Assembly: GCF_008801915.1 (NCBI RefSeq)
Contig: NZ_VZOV01000008.1
Span: forward strand, 158,325-222,324
DNA from: Cupriavidus gilardii
GTDB taxonomy: Bacteria > Pseudomonadota > Gammaproteobacteria > Burkholderiales > Burkholderiaceae
Reading direction: 5' to 3'
Length of the DNA: 64,000 bases
Shown: positions 28,567-36,878 of the stretch, one piece after another
Position numbering within the stretch: the stretch's first letter is position 1
How the letters are laid out: the number at the start of each line of letters is the position of its first letter
Position numbers and translations under genes: made by a program
Notes under the pieces: model-generated
Database searches by the model: none
Told to the model about the DNA's origin: nothing
Seen by the model: the letters and a program-made list of their open reading frames with translations, nothing else

Positions 28567-28695
28567 ATGACTCAGCAACAGCAAGGCCAAGGCCAAAAGA
28601 GCGGCAGCAAGCAGCAGCAACAACAGCAACAAAGCAAGGGCGGCCAGCAGCAAGGCGGCCAACAGCGCGAGCGCAAGCAGCAGCAACAGAAGTAA
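28567..28695 (+). CDS. Tiny Gln/Lys/Gly-rich basic protein
   Basis: A 42-codon frame, ATG 28567 to TAA 28695, encodes a protein made almost only of Gln, Gly, Lys, Ser and Arg (MTQQQQGQGQKSG... ending KQQQQK). About half the residues are Gln. A GGAG lies 9 bases before the ATG and a clean terminator (28717-28754) follows the stop, so it looks like a complete transcription unit. A TTGACA at 28383-28388 lies upstream but without a good -10. The 213 bases between copD and this gene hold nothing else recognised. Function is unknown; it looks disordered and cationic. Confidence 0.6.
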   Translation: MTQQQQGQGQKSGSKQQQQQQQSKGGQQQGGQQRERKQQQQK

Positions 28696-28716
28696 GCGGC
28701 GCGATGCGCAGATGTA

Positions 28717-28754
28717 GCGGCAGATGCCGGCATGGCGTCTGCCGCTTGTTTTTT
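28717..28754 (+). terminator. Rho-independent terminator after the Gln-rich small gene
   Basis: GCGGCAGA (28717-28724) pairs with TCTGCCGC (28738-28745) and is followed by TTGTTTTTT. It lies 21 bases after the TAA stop. Confidence 0.9.
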
Positions 28755-28797
28755 ATGTCAGGAAGCCAGCAAACCCACCTCAGCGGTCAATGTCGGG

Positions 28798-29046
28798 TCA
28801 ATCGCCGCGCGACCGAAGGCGCTTACTCCCCGGCCTGATAGGCGTGGCCGGTGGCAGATTTGCGATAAAGCGCTGGCTCGCGTCGACGCTTGTTTCTACC
28901 AGCTTGCCATCGATCGCTTCCAAGACCGTGCCGCCAAGAGTCAACGCGCGATCGCGGGCTCGTCTTAAAGCATATTCGGCCAACGCAGGTATTAGAGCTT
29001 CAGCGAGCTGCATGGCCCGCTCGTCCAGTACTTTCCTTTTTCCCAT
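28798..29046 (-). CDS. Hypothetical protein, 82 residues, lower GC
   Basis: The ATG at 29046 is preceded by AGGAG eight bases upstream, a strong ribosome site. The product is a helical, charged protein (KRKVLDERAMQLAEALIPALAEYALRRARDRALTLGG) with a short beta-like segment (GTVLEAIDGKLVETSVD) and a basic end. No motif was recognised. Base composition here (about 28.8-29.15 kb) is visibly less GC-rich than the surroundings, suggesting a transferred segment. A start 36 bases further upstream is in frame but lacks the ribosome site. Confidence 0.55.
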   Translation of the reverse strand: MGKRKVLDERAMQLAEALIPALAEYALRRARDRALTLGGTVLEAIDGKLVETSVDASQRFIANLPPATPIRPGSKRLRSRGD

Positions 29047-29196
29047 CGATAGCTCCTGCGCGACGACGTAGATATCCACCAAGGCGGAGTTTGGCGGGGC
29101 GCGCCAAGGAAAATTGGTAAAGGCAACTGGATGGGCCTTTTTCCCGCTCAGCGGCGCCTGTATATGAAAGTCGCCTCAACAGTCGGGGCGCTGCCG

Positions 29197-29943
29197 CTAG
29201 GCTTTCGCCTTCAACGCCTCGGCCAGGAATCCCTTCATCGCCGCCCACGAGCGCCTGTCGGCCTTCGCGTCATAGACGATCCCCCGCTCGGGGAAATTCG
29301 CGCCGGCGAAGGTGAAGGCATGGCGGGCGTGCCCATAGGCATGCAACTGCCAGTCCGCCCCTGCGTCGGTCAGTTCGCTGGCGATGGCCAGCACATCGGC
29401 CGGCGGCGCGACCGGGTCTTCCCACCCGTGCAACAGCAGCACGCTTGCGGAAATCGGCCCTTGCCGGCCGATCCGTGGCGGCCGTAGCACGCCGTGAATG
29501 CTGATCGCGGCGACGAGATTCGGCGGCGCCGCGCGCGCCAGATCGAGCGCGCACAGGCCGCCGAAGCAGTAGCCGACCGCGGCGATGCGGGCCGGATCGA
29601 CGCCGGGGAGCGCCATGGCGGCATCGAATCCCGCCAGCAGCCGTTGCCGCAGCAGGGCACGGTCGGCGAGCATCGGATTCATCAGATGCGAGTTGTCGCC
29701 CATCGGGTCGCCGCGGACGCCCTTGCCATAGACGTCGGCGGCGAAGCAGACGTAGCCCAGTGCGGCCAGCCGGTCGGCGTTGCGCTTGATCGGTTCGCTC
29801 AGGCCGCTCCACTCGTGCGCCAGCAGCACGCACGGCGCGGAAGGCCCGAGGCGCGTGGGCCGGGCCACGTAACCCTCGAAAGTGGTCTCGCCGTCGGTGT
29901 AGTCGACCAGCGTTCGTTCCAGCGCCATCTCTTCAACGTCCAT
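29197..29943 (-). CDS. Dienelactone hydrolase family protein
   Basis: This 248-residue alpha/beta hydrolase has the catalytic set of the dienelactone hydrolase family: the nucleophile Cys in VGYCFGGLCAL, Asp in LLHGWEDPVAPP and His in GHARHAFTF. VLLAHEWSGLSEPIK gives the conserved Glu near the oxyanion hole. Dienelactone hydrolases open lactone rings in chlorocatechol breakdown, but many members act on other esters, and no aromatic pathway is nearby. The ATG at 29943 follows GCGAGG. The AraC regulator gene directly upstream on the same strand may control it. Confidence 0.9.
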   Translation of the reverse strand: MDVEEMALERTLVDYTDGETTFEGYVARPTRLGPSAPCVLLAHEWSGLSEPIKRNADRLAALGYVCFAADVYGKGVRGDPMGDNSHLMNPMLADRALLRQRLLAGFDAAMALPGVDPARIAAVGYCFGGLCALDLARAAPPNLVAAISIHGVLRPPRIGRQGPISASVLLLHGWEDPVAPPADVLAIASELTDAGADWQLHAYGHARHAFTFAGANFPERGIVYDAKADRRSWAAMKGFLAEALKAKA

Positions 29944-30029
29944 ACGTACCTCGCTGTCGTGTGCCACCGGCAGGATGCCGCCGCACGGACGTGCCGTATT
30001 GAACGTTTGGGACGCCGGACGTCGCGCCG

Positions 30030-30842
30030 TCAGAGGTAGAACGCCGGGCCGCCAGTCGATTGCGCGCCGAAGTGTTCGGCAAGCGGCGATGGACCGCCGC
30101 GGGCGTAGCCGCCCGGCGTCCGGCCCAGTCGCCGCCGCCAGTTGCGGATCTGGTGTGCCTGGTCGCTGTAGCCGGACAGCGCGTCTCCATCGCCGCGTTG
30201 CACGGCCTGGATGCTCGACTGCAGCCGCTCCAGGTCCATCAGCTGCTTGGGGCCGAGGCCGAGATGCCGCTCGAACCATCGGTGCAGTTGGCGGCGATCG
30301 ACGGCGGTCAGCCGGGCGATGTCCTGCACCTGCCGGCCCTGGCGCAACAGCGCGTGGGCTGCCGCGAGGGCCGGCAGTTCCATTGGCGCCCGGATGGCGT
30401 CGAGGCGCCGCAGCAGCCAGGCGTCCAGTTGCGTGGCGATACGAACAGGGGACCACGCGGCGCTGAGGTCGGCCTCGAGCGTGGAGGCCTGCCCGTCGCC
30501 CAGACAGGCGGCGAGGTCGATCAAGCGATCCTTGCAGTCCGCGCCAATGCCCGGAAACAGCCGAGCCAACCCCACCGGGCTGAGCATTGCCATGACGAAA
30601 TACGTGTCCGACCACGAGCGCCAGCGGCGGCTGGCCGACTGGAAACCCAGCAGCGACACCTTCGGGACCGTCGGGCCGCCCTCCATCGCATTGGGACGGC
30701 CGAAGTTGACCGACAGCACCGCGCCCGGGTAAGGGCACGTGACGATCGGCTGCCCTTCGTAGACGCCCTCGAGATCCTGGACGAACCAGTAGCCGTTGAC
30801 GTAAGGCGCCAACGCGGGGCAAGGGGCGATCACCAGGAACAT
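30030..30842 (-). CDS. AraC family transcriptional regulator
   Basis: This 270-residue protein has an N-terminal sensing domain (FLVIAPCPALAPYVNGYWFVQDLEG) and a C-terminal double helix-turn-helix: LRQGRQVQDIARLTAVDRRQLHRWFERHLGLGPKQLMDLERLQ and YSDQAHQIRNWRRRLGRTPGGYARG. The second helix-turn-helix keeps the DQAH.....F-like pattern with N in place of F. It lies 86 bases upstream of the dienelactone hydrolase gene in the same direction, so that gene is a likely target. The ATG at 30842 was chosen to fit the domain start. Confidence 0.9.
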   Translation of the reverse strand: MFLVIAPCPALAPYVNGYWFVQDLEGVYEGQPIVTCPYPGAVLSVNFGRPNAMEGGPTVPKVSLLGFQSASRRWRSWSDTYFVMAMLSPVGLARLFPGIGADCKDRLIDLAACLGDGQASTLEADLSAAWSPVRIATQLDAWLLRRLDAIRAPMELPALAAAHALLRQGRQVQDIARLTAVDRRQLHRWFERHLGLGPKQLMDLERLQSSIQAVQRGDGDALSGYSDQAHQIRNWRRRLGRTPGGYARGGPSPLAEHFGAQSTGGPAFYL

Positions 30843-30973
30843 GGCGGGGTCTTCCGGGAGGCGGCGGAGAAGCGACGAACGCGTCGGGCACAAGACGCGA
30901 CGCACAACATACCAGAAGCCGGTTCTGGCAGGCCGCGCATGTCCCCCTGAACGCCGGCGCGCGCAACGGTGCG

Positions 30974-31711
30974 CTATCGCGCCGCAACGCTCGTGCCCTG
31001 CAGATACGGCAGGATCACGGCCTTCCAGCGCGCATAGCCCGCGCCGTTCAGATGCACGCCGTCATAGGTGTAGGCGCTGTCCAGATTGCCGTCAGGGTCG
31101 GCCAGCGCGCGGCCCACGTCGATCCACTCGACCCGGTCGTCCCTGGCCGCCAGTTCGGCCAGCAGCGCATTGAGCTGCGCCACCCGGCCATTGTCGCGGC
31201 CGGTGTCGCGGATCTCGCGGTTGACCGGCAGCGTGCTCTGCAGATAGATCCGCGTGCCGGGGGACACGCGCTTGACCGTGTCGACGATTTGCCGATAGCG
31301 ATCGAACACCTCGCGCTCGTCGAATGCGCCGAGGTCGTTGATGCCCGCCATCAGGAACAGCTTGGACGGCCGCGTCTTCGCCACCGACTCGATGCGATCG
31401 AGGATGCGCGCCGTCGAATCGCCGCCGATGCCGCGATTGACGACATCGTGGTGGCCGAGGAACTCGCCCCATTCCCCGGCTTCGGTGATCGAGTCGCCGA
31501 CGAAGACGATCTTGCCGGCGGGCAGCGTGGCGTCGAGCGAGCGCAGATGCTGCAGCCGCCCGGCGCTGTAGCCCGAGCCGTCGTCGCGGTGCTTGAGCTT
31601 GAAGGCGAGATAGCCGATGCCGCCGAGGCGGTGGACCGCCATCACGGTGGCGCTGACGAACGCGAGATTCAGCAGCAGCGATGCCATCAATAGCAGCCTG
31701 ATCGGACGCAT
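30974..31711 (-). CDS. SGNH/GDSL-type esterase or lipase
   Basis: This 245-residue protein has a hydrophobic N-terminal segment (LLLMASLLLNLAFVSATVMAV) that acts as a signal anchor or signal peptide. The SGNH blocks follow in order: FVGDSITEAG with the nucleophile Ser, the Gly of NRGIGGDS, the Asn of MAGINDLG, and the Asp/His pair in YDGVHLNGAGYARW. It is therefore probably an exported esterase of the GDSL family acting on an acyl or acetyl ester. The natural substrate is unknown. Confidence 0.92.
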   Translation of the reverse strand: MRPIRLLLMASLLLNLAFVSATVMAVHRLGGIGYLAFKLKHRDDGSGYSAGRLQHLRSLDATLPAGKIVFVGDSITEAGEWGEFLGHHDVVNRGIGGDSTARILDRIESVAKTRPSKLFLMAGINDLGAFDEREVFDRYRQIVDTVKRVSPGTRIYLQSTLPVNREIRDTGRDNGRVAQLNALLAELAARDDRVEWIDVGRALADPDGNLDSAYTYDGVHLNGAGYARWKAVILPYLQGTSVAAR

Positions 31712-31906
31712 GACCGACTCTCCCTGTGAGCGGAGGTTGGGGGGCCGATCTCCCGCCGGTGCCGGGCGGCCGCGCCCATGGACAGCTCCGCGAACCCGAT
31801 CTTCGGTCGGCCCGCCGGCTTCCGTCCGTGCGACAGCAAACGCTTCTCATTTCCAGGGCAAGCCGGGTTGGCGTGCGCCAGGGCGTCAGAAGTGCACATC
31901 GATATA

Positions 31907-31925
31907 CATCTAATTCATATAGATG
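31907..31925. promoter_or_regulatory. 19-bp inverted repeat upstream of the suy promoter
   Basis: CATCTAATTCATATAGATG has six-base perfect arms (CATCTA/TAGATG) and sits 6 bases before the -35 element at 31932. A related 19-mer lies before the GntR gene at 36787-36805 (14 of 19 identical). It is probably the GntR operator. Confidence 0.65.
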
Positions 31926-31931
31926 AGTTGG

Positions 31932-31960
31932 TTGACCTTTATGATTTCACCACCTATGAT
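31932..31960 (+). promoter_or_regulatory. Sigma70-type promoter of the sulfolactate operon
   Basis: TTGACC (31932-31937) and TATGAT (31955-31960) have a 17-base spacer and near-consensus hexamers, 36 bases before the suyA start. The surrounding sequence is AT-rich compared with the window. The rest of the 285-base gap from 31712 shows nothing else. Confidence 0.8.
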
Positions 31961-31996
31961 CCGATGCACGCACCAACCCACAGAGGAGACACAACG

Positions 31997-32278
31997 ATGA
32001 TTCACGTCGTATTGCACGACGCCAAGGACACGGTGGCCGTGGCCGTGGTGGAAGGGATCGAGGCGGGCACCGAGTTGAACGCCTGGATCATGGATGAGGA
32101 CCGCACCATCACGGTGACCGCGCGCCAGCCGATCCCGATCGGCCACAAGGTCGCGCTGCGCGACATGGCGCCGAACGACACGGTCTACAAGTACGGCGTC
32201 GACATCGGCAAGGTGGTCGCGCCGATCAAGGCCGGCGAGCACGCCCACGTGCACAACATCAAGACCAAGCGCTGGTAA
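31997..32278 (+). CDS. suyA: (2R)-sulfolactate sulfo-lyase subunit alpha (UxaA N-terminal type)
   Basis: This 93-residue protein is a stand-alone SAF domain like the N-terminal part of altronate dehydratase UxaA, with [26 protein letters not shown] and ending [10 protein letters not shown]. In sulfo-lyases this small subunit pairs with SuyB to split (R)-3-sulfolactate into pyruvate and sulfite. The ATG at 31997 follows AGAGGAGAC. The choice of sulfo-lyase over sugar-acid dehydratase rests on the whole operon (suyB, slcC, comC), since the domain alone cannot distinguish them. Confidence 0.8.
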   Translation: MIHVVLHDAKDTVAVAVVEGIEAGTELNAWIMDEDRTITVTARQPIPIGHKVALRDMAPNDTVYKYGVDIGKVVAPIKAGEHAHVHNIKTKRW

Positions 32279-32379
32279 GCGCCGCCGCGGGGCCGCGCGG
32301 GACGTTCCTGCAATCCCCGCTCTCGCAGCCATTCCCGCCAACGAGGCGATCCAGTCATCCGAGAACCGAACACCAAGCC

Positions 32380-33555
32380 ATGTCCATCATCGATCAAAAC
32401 ACCACCTTCTGGGGCTACCGCCGCGACAACGGCCGGGTCGGCGTCCGCAACCACGTGATCATCCTGCCGCTGGACGACCTGTCCAACGCCGCCGCCGAGG
32501 CCGTCGCGCATGCCATCAAGGGCACGATGGCGATTCCGCATCCCTATGGCCGCCTGCAGTTCGGCCCGGATCTGGAGCTGCATTTCCGCACGCTGATCGG
32601 CGCCGGCAGCAATCCGAACGTCGCCGCCGTGGTGGTGATCGGCATCGAGGACGGCTGGACCAAGCGCGTGGTCGACGGTATCGCGAAGACCGGCAAGCCG
32701 GTGGTCGGCTTCGGCATCGAGGGCCACGGCGATCACGAGACCATCAAGCGCGCGTCGAAAGCCGCCAAGGAATTCGTGCAGTACGCCACGGCGCTGCATC
32801 GCGTCGAATGTCCGATCGCCGACCTGTGGGTATCGACCAAGTGCGGCGAGTCGGATACCACTTCCGGCTGCGGCGCCAATCCGACCGTCGGCAATGCATT
32901 CGACAAGCTGCATCCGCTCGGCACCACACTGGTGTTCGGCGAGACCTCCGAGCTGACCGGCGGCGAGCATATCGTCGCGGCGCGCTGCGCCAACGACGAG
33001 GTCCGCCACCAGTTCATGGCGATGTTCGAGCGCTACCAGAGCATGATCGACCGCTGGAAGACCACTGATCTGTCGGAGTCGCAGCCGACCAAGGGCAATA
33101 TCGCCGGCGGCCTGACGACCATCGAGGAGAAGGCGCTGGGCAACATCCAGAAGATCGGCAAGAAGTGCACCGTCGATGGCGTGCTCGACAAGGCCGAGGA
33201 GCCGACCCATCCGGGCCTGTGGTTCATGGATTCGTCGTCGGCCGCGGCAGAGATGGTGACGCTGTGCGCGGCCTCGGGCTTCGTCGTGCATTTCTTCCCG
33301 ACCGGGCAGGGCAACGTGATCGGCAACCCGATCGTGCCGGTGATCAAGCTGTGCGCGAACCCGCGTACCGTGCGCCTGATGAGCGAGCACATGGACGTCG
33401 ATTGCTCCGGGCTGCTGCAGCGCGAACTGAACCTGGACCAGACCGGCGACAAGCTGCTCGAATGCATGCTGGCGACCGCCAATGGCCGCTGGACCGCGGC
33501 CGAGGCGCTGGGCCACCGCGAGTTCGTGCTGACCCGCATTCACGAGTCGGCCTGA
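32380..33555 (+). CDS. suyB: (2R)-sulfolactate sulfo-lyase subunit beta (UxaA C-terminal type)
   Basis: This 391-residue protein matches the UxaA/GarD catalytic part. It begins [28 protein letters not shown], and has LGFHFRT-like [46 protein letters not shown] with probable metal-ligand Cys residues, and [12 protein letters not shown]. SuyB releases sulfite from (R)-3-sulfolactate. The short suyA gene just upstream, the 391-residue length and the two dehydrogenases downstream fit SuyB better than altronate or galactarate dehydratase, which usually sit with uronate genes. Its stop overlaps the slcC start (TGATG). Confidence 0.8.
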   Translation: MSIIDQNTTFWGYRRDNGRVGVRNHVIILPLDDLSNAAAEAVAHAIKGTMAIPHPYGRLQFGPDLELHFRTLIGAGSNPNVAAVVVIGIEDGWTKRVVDGIAKTGKPVVGFGIEGHGDHETIKRASKAAKEFVQYATALHRVECPIADLWVSTKCGESDTTSGCGANPTVGNAFDKLHPLGTTLVFGETSELTGGEHIVAARCANDEVRHQFMAMFERYQSMIDRWKTTDLSESQPTKGNIAGGLTTIEEKALGNIQKIGKKCTVDGVLDKAEEPTHPGLWFMDSSSAAAEMVTLCAASGFVVHFFPTGQGNVIGNPIVPVIKLCANPRTVRLMSEHMDVDCSGLLQRELNLDQTGDKLLECMLATANGRWTAAEALGHREFVLTRIHESA

Positions 33556-34493
33556 TGAAGCGGATCTGCATCAGCGAGTTCATGGACCCGGAGGCGGTGG
33601 CCGCGCTGACGCCCGGGTTCGAACTGCGCTACGAACCCGACTGGGTCGATCGGCGCGCCGAGCTGCTGGCCGCGCTGCCTGCGGCCGATGCGCTGATCGT
33701 GCGCAACCGCACGCAGGTCGATGTGGCGCTGCTCGACGCCGCGCCGCGGCTGCGCGTGGTCGGGCGGCTCGGCGTGGGCCTGGACAACATCGACGTCGAA
33801 TCGTGCAGGGCGCGCGGCATCCGCGTGATCCCGGCCACCGGCGCCAATGCGCGCTCGGTCGCCGAGTACGTCGTCACCACGGCGGCAATGCTGCTGCGCG
33901 GCGGCTATCAGAGCAGCGGCGAGGTGATGCAGGGCAAGTGGCCGCGCGCGCGGCTGTCGGAGGGGCGCGAGGCGCTGGGCAAGACGCTGGGCCTGATCGG
34001 CTTCGGCGATATCGGCCGGCAGACCGCGGCGCTGGCGCAGGCCTTCGGCATGCGCGTGGTTGCGCATGATCCGATGTTGCGCGACGACGATCCGGTCTGG
34101 CAACGCAGCGGCGTCGCGCCGCGCGGCCTCGATGCGCTGCTCGCCGAAGCTGACGCGGTCAGCCTGCACGTGCCGCTGGTGCCGGCGACCCGGCATCTGC
34201 TCGACGCGCGACGGCTCGCGGCAATGCGGCCGGGGGCGGTATTGATCAATACCGCCCGCGGCGGCGTGGTCGACGAGGCCGCGCTGGCCGAGGCGCTGCG
34301 CGACGGGCATCTGGCCGGCGCCGCGCTCGACGTGTTCGAGCGCGAGCCGCTGCCGGCGGGCTCGCCGCTGGACGGCGTGCCCAATCTGGTGCTGACGCCG
34401 CATATCGGCGGCGTCACGCGCGAAGCCAATGCGCGCGTGTCGATGCTGATCGCGCAGCAGGTGCGGCAGGCGCTGGAGGAGGCATCGACATGA
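33555..34493 (+). CDS. slcC: (S)-sulfolactate dehydrogenase-like 2-hydroxyacid dehydrogenase
   Basis: This 312-residue protein belongs to the D-isomer-specific 2-hydroxyacid dehydrogenase family. The NAD site is GLIGFGDIGRQTAALA; catalytic residues are the Arg in INTARGGVVDE, the Glu in FEREPLP and the His in TPHIGG. In the known bifurcated pathway SlcC oxidises (S)-sulfolactate to 3-sulfopyruvate. The assignment comes from position between suyB and comC, with one- and four-base overlaps that imply tight coupling. From the sequence alone it could equally be a phosphoglycerate-type dehydrogenase. Confidence 0.78.
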   Translation: MKRICISEFMDPEAVAALTPGFELRYEPDWVDRRAELLAALPAADALIVRNRTQVDVALLDAAPRLRVVGRLGVGLDNIDVESCRARGIRVIPATGANARSVAEYVVTTAAMLLRGGYQSSGEVMQGKWPRARLSEGREALGKTLGLIGFGDIGRQTAALAQAFGMRVVAHDPMLRDDDPVWQRSGVAPRGLDALLAEADAVSLHVPLVPATRHLLDARRLAAMRPGAVLINTARGGVVDEAALAEALRDGHLAGAALDVFEREPLPAGSPLDGVPNLVLTPHIGGVTREANARVSMLIAQQVRQALEEAST

Positions 34494-35530
34494 GCGCCAC
34501 CGACATGAAAGCGGTAGACGCTGCACGCCTGACGCGTTTGGCCGAGACCGCGCTGCGCCGCGCCGGCGCCAGCGCGCTGCAGGCCGAAGCCACCGCCGCG
34601 GCGCTGGTGCGCGCCGATGCGGCGGGCCTCGCCTCGCATGGCGTGTCCCGGGTGCCGATGTATGTCGCGCATCTGCGGCACGACCGCGTCGACGGGGCGG
34701 CGGTGCCGGTTCTGCAGGCGCGAAATGGCGAAAGGCGCGCGGCGCTTCTGGTCGACGCCCAATGCGGCTTCGCCTTCCCGGCCTGCGCGATGGCGATCGA
34801 GCAGGCGATCGTCCGTGCGCGCGAACTCGGCGTCAGCGTGGCCGCGGTCACCAACAGCCATCACTTCGGCGCGGCCGCCTCGCATCTGGAGCCGGTCGCC
34901 GCCGCCGGCATGATCGGCATCGCGCTGGGCAACTCGCCGGCGGCCATGCCGGCCTGGGGCGGGCGCAAGCCGCTGTTCGGCACCAATCCGATCGCCGCGG
35001 TGTTTCCGCGCCGCGGCGCGGCGCCGGTGGTGATCGACCTGTCGCTGTCGGAGGTCGCGCGCGGCAAGATCATGGTCGCAGCCAAGGCCGGCAAGCCGAT
35101 TCCGCTGGGCTGGGCGCTCGACGAAGCCGGCGAGCCGACCACCGACGCGGCGGCCGCGCTGCGCGGCTCGATGCTGCCCGCCGGCGGCGTCAAGGGCGCG
35201 ATGCTGGCGTTGCTGGTCGAGCTGCTGGTGGTGTCCCTGGCCGGCGCGCAATTCGGCGCGGAGGCCGATTCCTTCTTCGAGAACGCCGGCGGACGGCCGC
35301 GCATCGGCCAGGTCTTCCTGGTGCTGGATCCGGCGGCGTTCAGCGGCGAGCAGGTCTATCACGATCGCGTCGAGGCGCTGCTGGCGGCGATGTTGGCCGA
35401 CCCAGGCACGCGCCTGCCGGGCGCGCGCCGCGAGGCATCGCAACAACGCGCCAGCCGCGAGGGCATCGCCGTGCCCGCCCCGCTGCTGGCCGAACTGGAG
35501 GCGCTGGCCGGGGAGGGTCGTCCGGCCTAG
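34490..35530 (+). CDS. comC: (R)-sulfolactate dehydrogenase-like Ldh2 family oxidoreductase
   Basis: This 346-residue protein belongs to the malate/L-lactate dehydrogenase (Ldh_2) family, which has its own NAD(P) fold. Family blocks are ADAAGLASHGVSRVPMY with the catalytic His, AVTNSHHFGAAASHLEPVA, GNSPAAMPAWGGRKPLFGTNPIA and VIDLSLSEVARGKIM. ComC reduces 3-sulfopyruvate to (R)-sulfolactate. Together with SlcC it would act as a two-enzyme racemase feeding SuyAB. The ATG overlaps the slcC stop by four bases (ATGA). Confidence 0.8.
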   Translation: MSATDMKAVDAARLTRLAETALRRAGASALQAEATAAALVRADAAGLASHGVSRVPMYVAHLRHDRVDGAAVPVLQARNGERRAALLVDAQCGFAFPACAMAIEQAIVRARELGVSVAAVTNSHHFGAAASHLEPVAAAGMIGIALGNSPAAMPAWGGRKPLFGTNPIAAVFPRRGAAPVVIDLSLSEVARGKIMVAAKAGKPIPLGWALDEAGEPTTDAAAALRGSMLPAGGVKGAMLALLVELLVVSLAGAQFGAEADSFFENAGGRPRIGQVFLVLDPAAFSGEQVYHDRVEALLAAMLADPGTRLPGARREASQQRASREGIAVPAPLLAELEALAGEGRPA

Positions 35531-35620
35531 CAAGCGTCAGCTCAGGCCGGCCTCCGCGCTGGCCGCCCAATACGCCGAGGTCCGCAAAGTACGGATGGCG
35601 GCAAACAAAGGAGACAAACC

Positions 35621-36625
35621 ATGCATCGCCCGTTGATTCGCACCATGCTGCGGCATGTGGCCGCGTTGTCCGTTGCCTTGTCCGCCATCACCGCCGTCAC
35701 CGCGGCCGCCCCTGCGGCGGCCCAGGGGGCCGCCGACTATCCGAGCAAGCCGATCCGCTACGTGGTGCCGTTCGCCCCCGGCGGCCTGACCGACATCATG
35801 GCGCGCATGGTCGGCCATCAGCTGTCGGAGGAGTGGGGCAAGCCGATCGTCATCGACAACAAGCCGGGCGGCAACGCCAATATCGGCGCCGACCAGGTGG
35901 CCAAGGCGCCGGCCGACGGCTACACCTGGCTGGCCGTCACGATGACGCACGCGTCCAACGTCACGCTGTTCCCGAAGCTGCCGTTCAACATGCAGAAGGA
36001 CCTGGTGCCGGTCGCGCGGATCGCCTCGTCGCCGATGACCGTGGTGGTGCCGGCCAACTCGCCGATCCAGTCGATGAAGGACCTGGTCGAGGCGGCGCGC
36101 AAGGGCAAGCTCAATGCCGGTTCCAGCGGCAACGGCACGCCGCCGCATCTGACGCTTGCACTGTTCGAGAGCCTGACCGGCACCAAGTTGACGCACGTGC
36201 CGTACAAAGGTGGTGCACCGTCGATGACGGACCTGATCGGCGGGCAGATCGACGTGGTGTTCTCCAACTTCCCCGAGTCGCTGGCCTACGTCAAGGGAGG
36301 CAAGCTGCGCGCGCTGGCGGTGACGACGCGCGAGCGCCATCCGCTGCTGCCCGATGTGCCGACGGTTGGCGAAGTCGGCTTCCCGGACCTGCTGGTCGAG
36401 AACTGGACCGGCCTGATGATGCCGGCCGGCACGCCGAAGCCGGTGATCGACAAGGTCGGCACCGCGGTGGCGAAGATGGTCGAGGTCAAGTCGGTGCGTG
36501 ACCGCATCGTGGCGGCGGGCTTCTCGCCCGCTCCACAGGCGAGCGCGCCCTTTACCGACTACTTCCAGGGCGAGGTCGCGCGCTGGGCCAGGCTGATCGA
36601 CCAGAAGGGCATCCGCGCCGAGTAG
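35621..36625 (+). CDS. Bug-family tripartite tricarboxylate transporter binding protein
   Basis: This 334-residue periplasmic protein has a Sec signal ending at AAAPAAAQ (near residue 31). The Bug/TctC fold is shown by YPSKPIRYVVPFAPGGLTDIMARMVG, IDNKPGGNANIGADQVAKAPADGYT and HVPYKGGAPSMTDLIGGQIDVVFSN. AAGGAGAC precedes the ATG. Bug proteins bind small carboxylates, and position suggests sulfolactate as ligand. No TctA/TctB membrane genes are in the window, so it is an orphan binding protein, common in this order. Confidence 0.92.
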   Translation: MHRPLIRTMLRHVAALSVALSAITAVTAAAPAAAQGAADYPSKPIRYVVPFAPGGLTDIMARMVGHQLSEEWGKPIVIDNKPGGNANIGADQVAKAPADGYTWLAVTMTHASNVTLFPKLPFNMQKDLVPVARIASSPMTVVVPANSPIQSMKDLVEAARKGKLNAGSSGNGTPPHLTLALFESLTGTKLTHVPYKGGAPSMTDLIGGQIDVVFSNFPESLAYVKGGKLRALAVTTRERHPLLPDVPTVGEVGFPDLLVENWTGLMMPAGTPKPVIDKVGTAVAKMVEVKSVRDRIVAAGFSPAPQASAPFTDYFQGEVARWARLIDQKGIRAE

Positions 36626-36786
36626 GTCGATTTGTGGGGGCGGGTTCAAGCGTCGAGGGCATGCGTGGAACGCCAGCGCCGAACGCAGCGGTCCACGCGG
36701 GCATCGAGCGCGGCTACCGGACCGAAGCGCTCGGCCCCGGCGTTCGAAACGATTTTCAGCACGGCGGTGGGGCGGGTGACGGCAGT

Positions 36787-36805
36787 CATCCATGTTATAT
36801 AGACG
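36787..36805. promoter_or_regulatory. 19-bp imperfect inverted repeat upstream of the GntR gene
   Basis: CATCCATGTTATATAGACG matches the repeat at 31907-31925 at 14 of 19 positions and its own reverse complement at 12. It lies 73 bases before the GntR start. Read on the minus strand it contains GTCTATATAAC, a GT...AC arrangement like HutC-type operators. Confidence 0.55.
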
Positions 36806-36878
36806 TTCCGTTCCGCCACCGCGCAGTCGGCGGCGGAACGGAACCGGCATCGTGCCAATCCATCCGTCAGGGAGATCG

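Noticed and set aside
28477..28686. Leu/Ala-rich minus-strand frame of 69 codons
   Set aside because: It is the antisense of the Gln codon repeats (CAG/CAA read as CTG/TTG) and has no ribosome site.
31997..33555. Altronate or galactarate dehydratase (UxaA/GarD) as the identity of the split genes
   Set aside because: No uronate or sugar-acid genes are nearby, whereas two dehydrogenases matching the sulfolactate pathway are directly coupled; kept only as an alternative.
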